A stretch of 64,000 nucleotides of DNA, from positions 1 to 64,000 of the forward strand of contig MU128996.1 in assembly GCA_014904985.1 (NCBI GenBank), given 5' to 3'. Under the pieces are notes generated by a model, which saw nothing but the letters and a program-made list of their open reading frames with translations, ran no database searches and was not told the origin of the DNA. The translations under genes and the position numbers were made by a program. Origin of the DNA: Hydnum rufescens UP504. Lineage: Eukaryota; Basidiomycota; Agaricomycetes; Cantharellales; Hydnaceae. This document shows positions 61,615 through 64,000 of this stretch, piece after piece (positions within the stretch are counted from its first letter, which is position 1; every line of letters starts with the position of its first letter).

Positions 61615-64000
61615 ATGGCAAACAGACACAGAGCGAGGCGGCCCGTTCTCACAGGCATACGTCCAAGGAGAAGGGCATTATCTCCCGCGGTTACGTTTGT
61701 TGACGCTGGCTCTTTTGCTGCTATGGCAGAAGTGAGGGCTCCAATCTCCTGGAGACTTCCTGACTTCTATGAGATGATTACCTCTCCCAAGTCTCCGTAA
61801 GCCATCCTGTTGAATACGCGCAGCGCCATAATAATGAAGACTTCGGTAGGTTGCATCCATTTATATCAGGGGATGTCCGAAACATTGCATGCTACAAAGA
61901 AGACGGGGCGCATAGTCTATCGTGTCCTTGCATTCCAGGCGGCTGAATGAATTTCCAGCACTACTATCTGCTCATGCTTGTCCACATCCAGAACGAGGGG
62001 GTGCCAATTGTCTGGTTGCGGGCAGAGAAGCGGGCCTACGACCCGGAGAGAATCGAATTCTCGGCCGACCGCTCCAAGCTCTGGAAACCAGGCGATGATG
62101 ACATCATGGCCACTACATTTGCTACCCTAAATTTCTGTCATGTGATAGACCTTCTCAATGATACTAATGTACCTCCCCCGAATGTGATGGACTCCAGGTG
62201 GTGGGTTGGCATCGTCATCGGAATGCTTCATGGAGGCTTCAGGGGATCTTGGGTCAAACCGCCCTCACCAGACTGGGTCAAGATCGCCCTTGATGTTTTC
62301 GTGACGCACACGGCGCCCACGACGGAATCCGTGCTCCGCCAATTTGCTATCCGGCACCCTAACATGAAAAGGATCCTGCTTCAGGAACCGGAGACATGGA
62401 AAAACCAACCCACCCCTCCAGTCCCAACCACCGAGCTCAAAACAGGATGGTCCCGAGGGTGCCGGTTCAATCCTACCAGGTATGAAAGAGAAAATAGCGC
62501 TTATTGGCTCAGTACCACCCTTATCAGAGAAACATCTAAGGACCCCGCCCAATGCAGTCACCCAATGCAAATAGTGCAGTACCTGCTCCTGCAACCGACA
62601 CTGAGAAGGATGGTGGTGACCAGCCTTGGGGTCGCGAGATTAACCCCTCGAATGTACTCGCTCAAGGCCCGTCGAATCCCTGTCACGGTACGATCCGCAT
62701 CATCGTTCAATACACCGAACCAGGAACCCATTATCTCGCGAAACCGATGACAGGCGACCCGTGCAACCCGCCGATCCATCGTCAACTCCCACACCTCCTA
62801 AAGAGGCTTCCACCGGAATAGGGAAAGCCACGTCCATTCTGCAAGGTGTTGTGATTACGGCCCCTCCCCCAGAAGCTTTGGCACAAGGCGCACGAGCTGG
62901 CCCCCCATTTGCCAATCCCCAACCCAGTCCCCCCCAAACTCCCAACTTGACTGGCCTCATTGTTCGTTTAGGCTCAGCACCCATGGCCAGAGGAGGGTAC
63001 TCCTCAGTCTGGAGAGGTACCTTGCTCTCCGCCACCGACGACAACCCTCACCGAACTCTTCAGGTGCTCTTTTCAATTGATGCCTCCCGGAGGGTGCATG
63101 CGCTAATAGCCGATGCCATACTAGGTCGCCCTCAAGGTCCTTCATGTTCTGTATACGGATGAGTCGACAGTCAAACGAAAACTCCACAAGGTAATATTTT
63201 ATCTGATCGTTGCACGATGGATCTTCCGTTCACGATAGGTGTAGCATCTCCATGTAGAAATGCGAATATGGGCTCAATTGCGTCACGAGAATGTGGTGAG
63301 ATTATTAGGTCATACTGAAGAACCTGAAGGGCCTGGTCTCGTTTCAATCTCGTATCTTCACGGTGATGTCCTGAGCTTTCTGGGGAAGAATCCAAGTGCC
63401 AATCGAGACATCATCGTGCGTTTATATCCATTTGCTTTCTCTCGAATATGGGATCCATCCCCCACTGAGCTTGATCTTTGCAGTGTGCCGATATTGCGCT
63501 GGGATTGCAATACTTGCATGAGCACAAATCCCCCTATTGTACATGGTGATCTTAAAGGGGTATGGTTGAATACATGGTGCAGTGGTGTCTTGCTAATGAA
63601 TTGGCGTGCTCAGAGGAATGTACTGATCGATGGAGAAGGAAGAGCGAGTATTTGTGATTTTGGACTTTCTATAATTCTGGATGGGAGGCCTACTGGCATA
63701 CGTCATCTAACTTCGGCGGGTCACTGCGATTTCTCGCTCCTGAACTTCTTGACGAGAACACTAGAACTGTGCAGGACGGATATATATGCTTATGCATGCA
63801 CTTGTAGTGAGGTGCGATCCATTCTTATCAGGCGGCATGCTTTGTATCTAGCTTGTAATCTTCTATTTGCCATAGATCTTGTTTGACCAGGTGCCTTACC
63901 ACCAACTGTCCAAAGAGGCACACCTCATCCGTGCTATATCAAAGCGTGAGCCTCCCTTTGGACCATCGAACGAGGGTGTCGCCTTTCCTTCGGTTTTGCG
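61615..64000 (+). pseudogene. K9: type A TKL kinase, 3' end outside the window
   Basis: Exon 1 61615-61796 (APISWRLPDFYEMITSP), exon 2 61850-61907, exon 3 61959-63063. The second splice donor is less clear than in other units because GGGGTTGGC has become GGGGCGC. The type A domain (WWVGIVIGMLHGGFRGSW) is intact. One extra base near 62430 shifts the linker, and GGYSSVWRG appears in another frame. Kinase exons: 63125-63190 (VALKVLHVLYTDES, Ile to Leu in VAIK), 63245-63415 (HENVVRLLGHTEEPEG), 63484-63559 (one base too long), from 63614 (CDFGLS; a base lost near 63697 and one gained near 63776), and the C-lobe exon from about 63876 to the window end. It probably continues as in K6. Confidence 0.7.

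Noticed and set aside
1..64000. CRISPR arrays, bacterial operons or rRNA genes
   Set aside because: Intron-rich eukaryotic gene structure throughout; the tandem repeats seen are coding repeats or minisatellites without spacer-repeat periodicity.

Overview
This window looks like nuclear DNA of a filamentous basidiomycete, most likely an Agaricomycete. The genes are cut by many 44-78 nt GT-AG introns with CTRAY-like branch sites. Two ordinary fungal loci are present: a DHA1-type MFS transporter and a TSR1 ribosome-biogenesis gene. The rest is a large tandem family of tyrosine-kinase-like (TKL) Ser/Thr kinases of the kind known to expand in mushroom-forming fungi. I cannot name a species.

Layout. 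Nine related TKL kinase units (called K1-K9 here) lie on the + strand: K1 1.8-8.9 kb, K2 19.9-22.6, K3 22.6-28.0, K4 29.1-32.9, K5 35.2-40.9, K6 42.5-45.7, K7 49.8-52.8, K8 54.8-57.8 and K9 61.6-64.0, the last cut by the window end. A non-array island at about 9.3-17.7 kb separates K1 from the rest and holds the MFS transporter (9 exons, intact) and a broken TSR1, both on the - strand. A second, unrelated kinase-like gene lies on the - strand at 47.0-48.2 kb. Intergenic blocks are themselves repeated between units.

Architecture. The kinase half is shared by all units: glycine-rich loop, VAIK, HGDLKG, DFG and the C-lobe, in exons of nearly constant length. The N-terminal half comes in two exchangeable types. 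Type A (K1, K2, K6, K7, K8, K9) has three exons encoding a conserved domain I do not recognise, then a Pro/Ser/Thr-rich linker. Type B (K3, K4, K5, plus orphan fragments at 0-0.9 and 17.9-19.4 kb) is a long low-complexity region that includes about nine tandem copies of a ~50-residue (150 nt) acidic repeat. The units are mosaic products of repeated unequal recombination. K2 and K3 are joined through a splice site into one reading frame, giving a predicted kinase-repeat-kinase gene. K7/K8 and K3/K5 are recent segmental duplicates.

Condition. K6 is the only unit with an uninterrupted spliced frame (845 codons). The other units carry from one to several single-base indels, a deletion of most of the kinase domain (K4), or a 3.85 kb LTR-flanked insertion (K1). 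Some single-base indels may be assembly errors. The two in-frame stops in TSR1 and the structural breaks in K1 and K4 are harder to explain that way. A fast-changing array of kinases with swappable N-termini would fit a recognition or signalling role such as self/non-self or environmental sensing, but that role is inference only.
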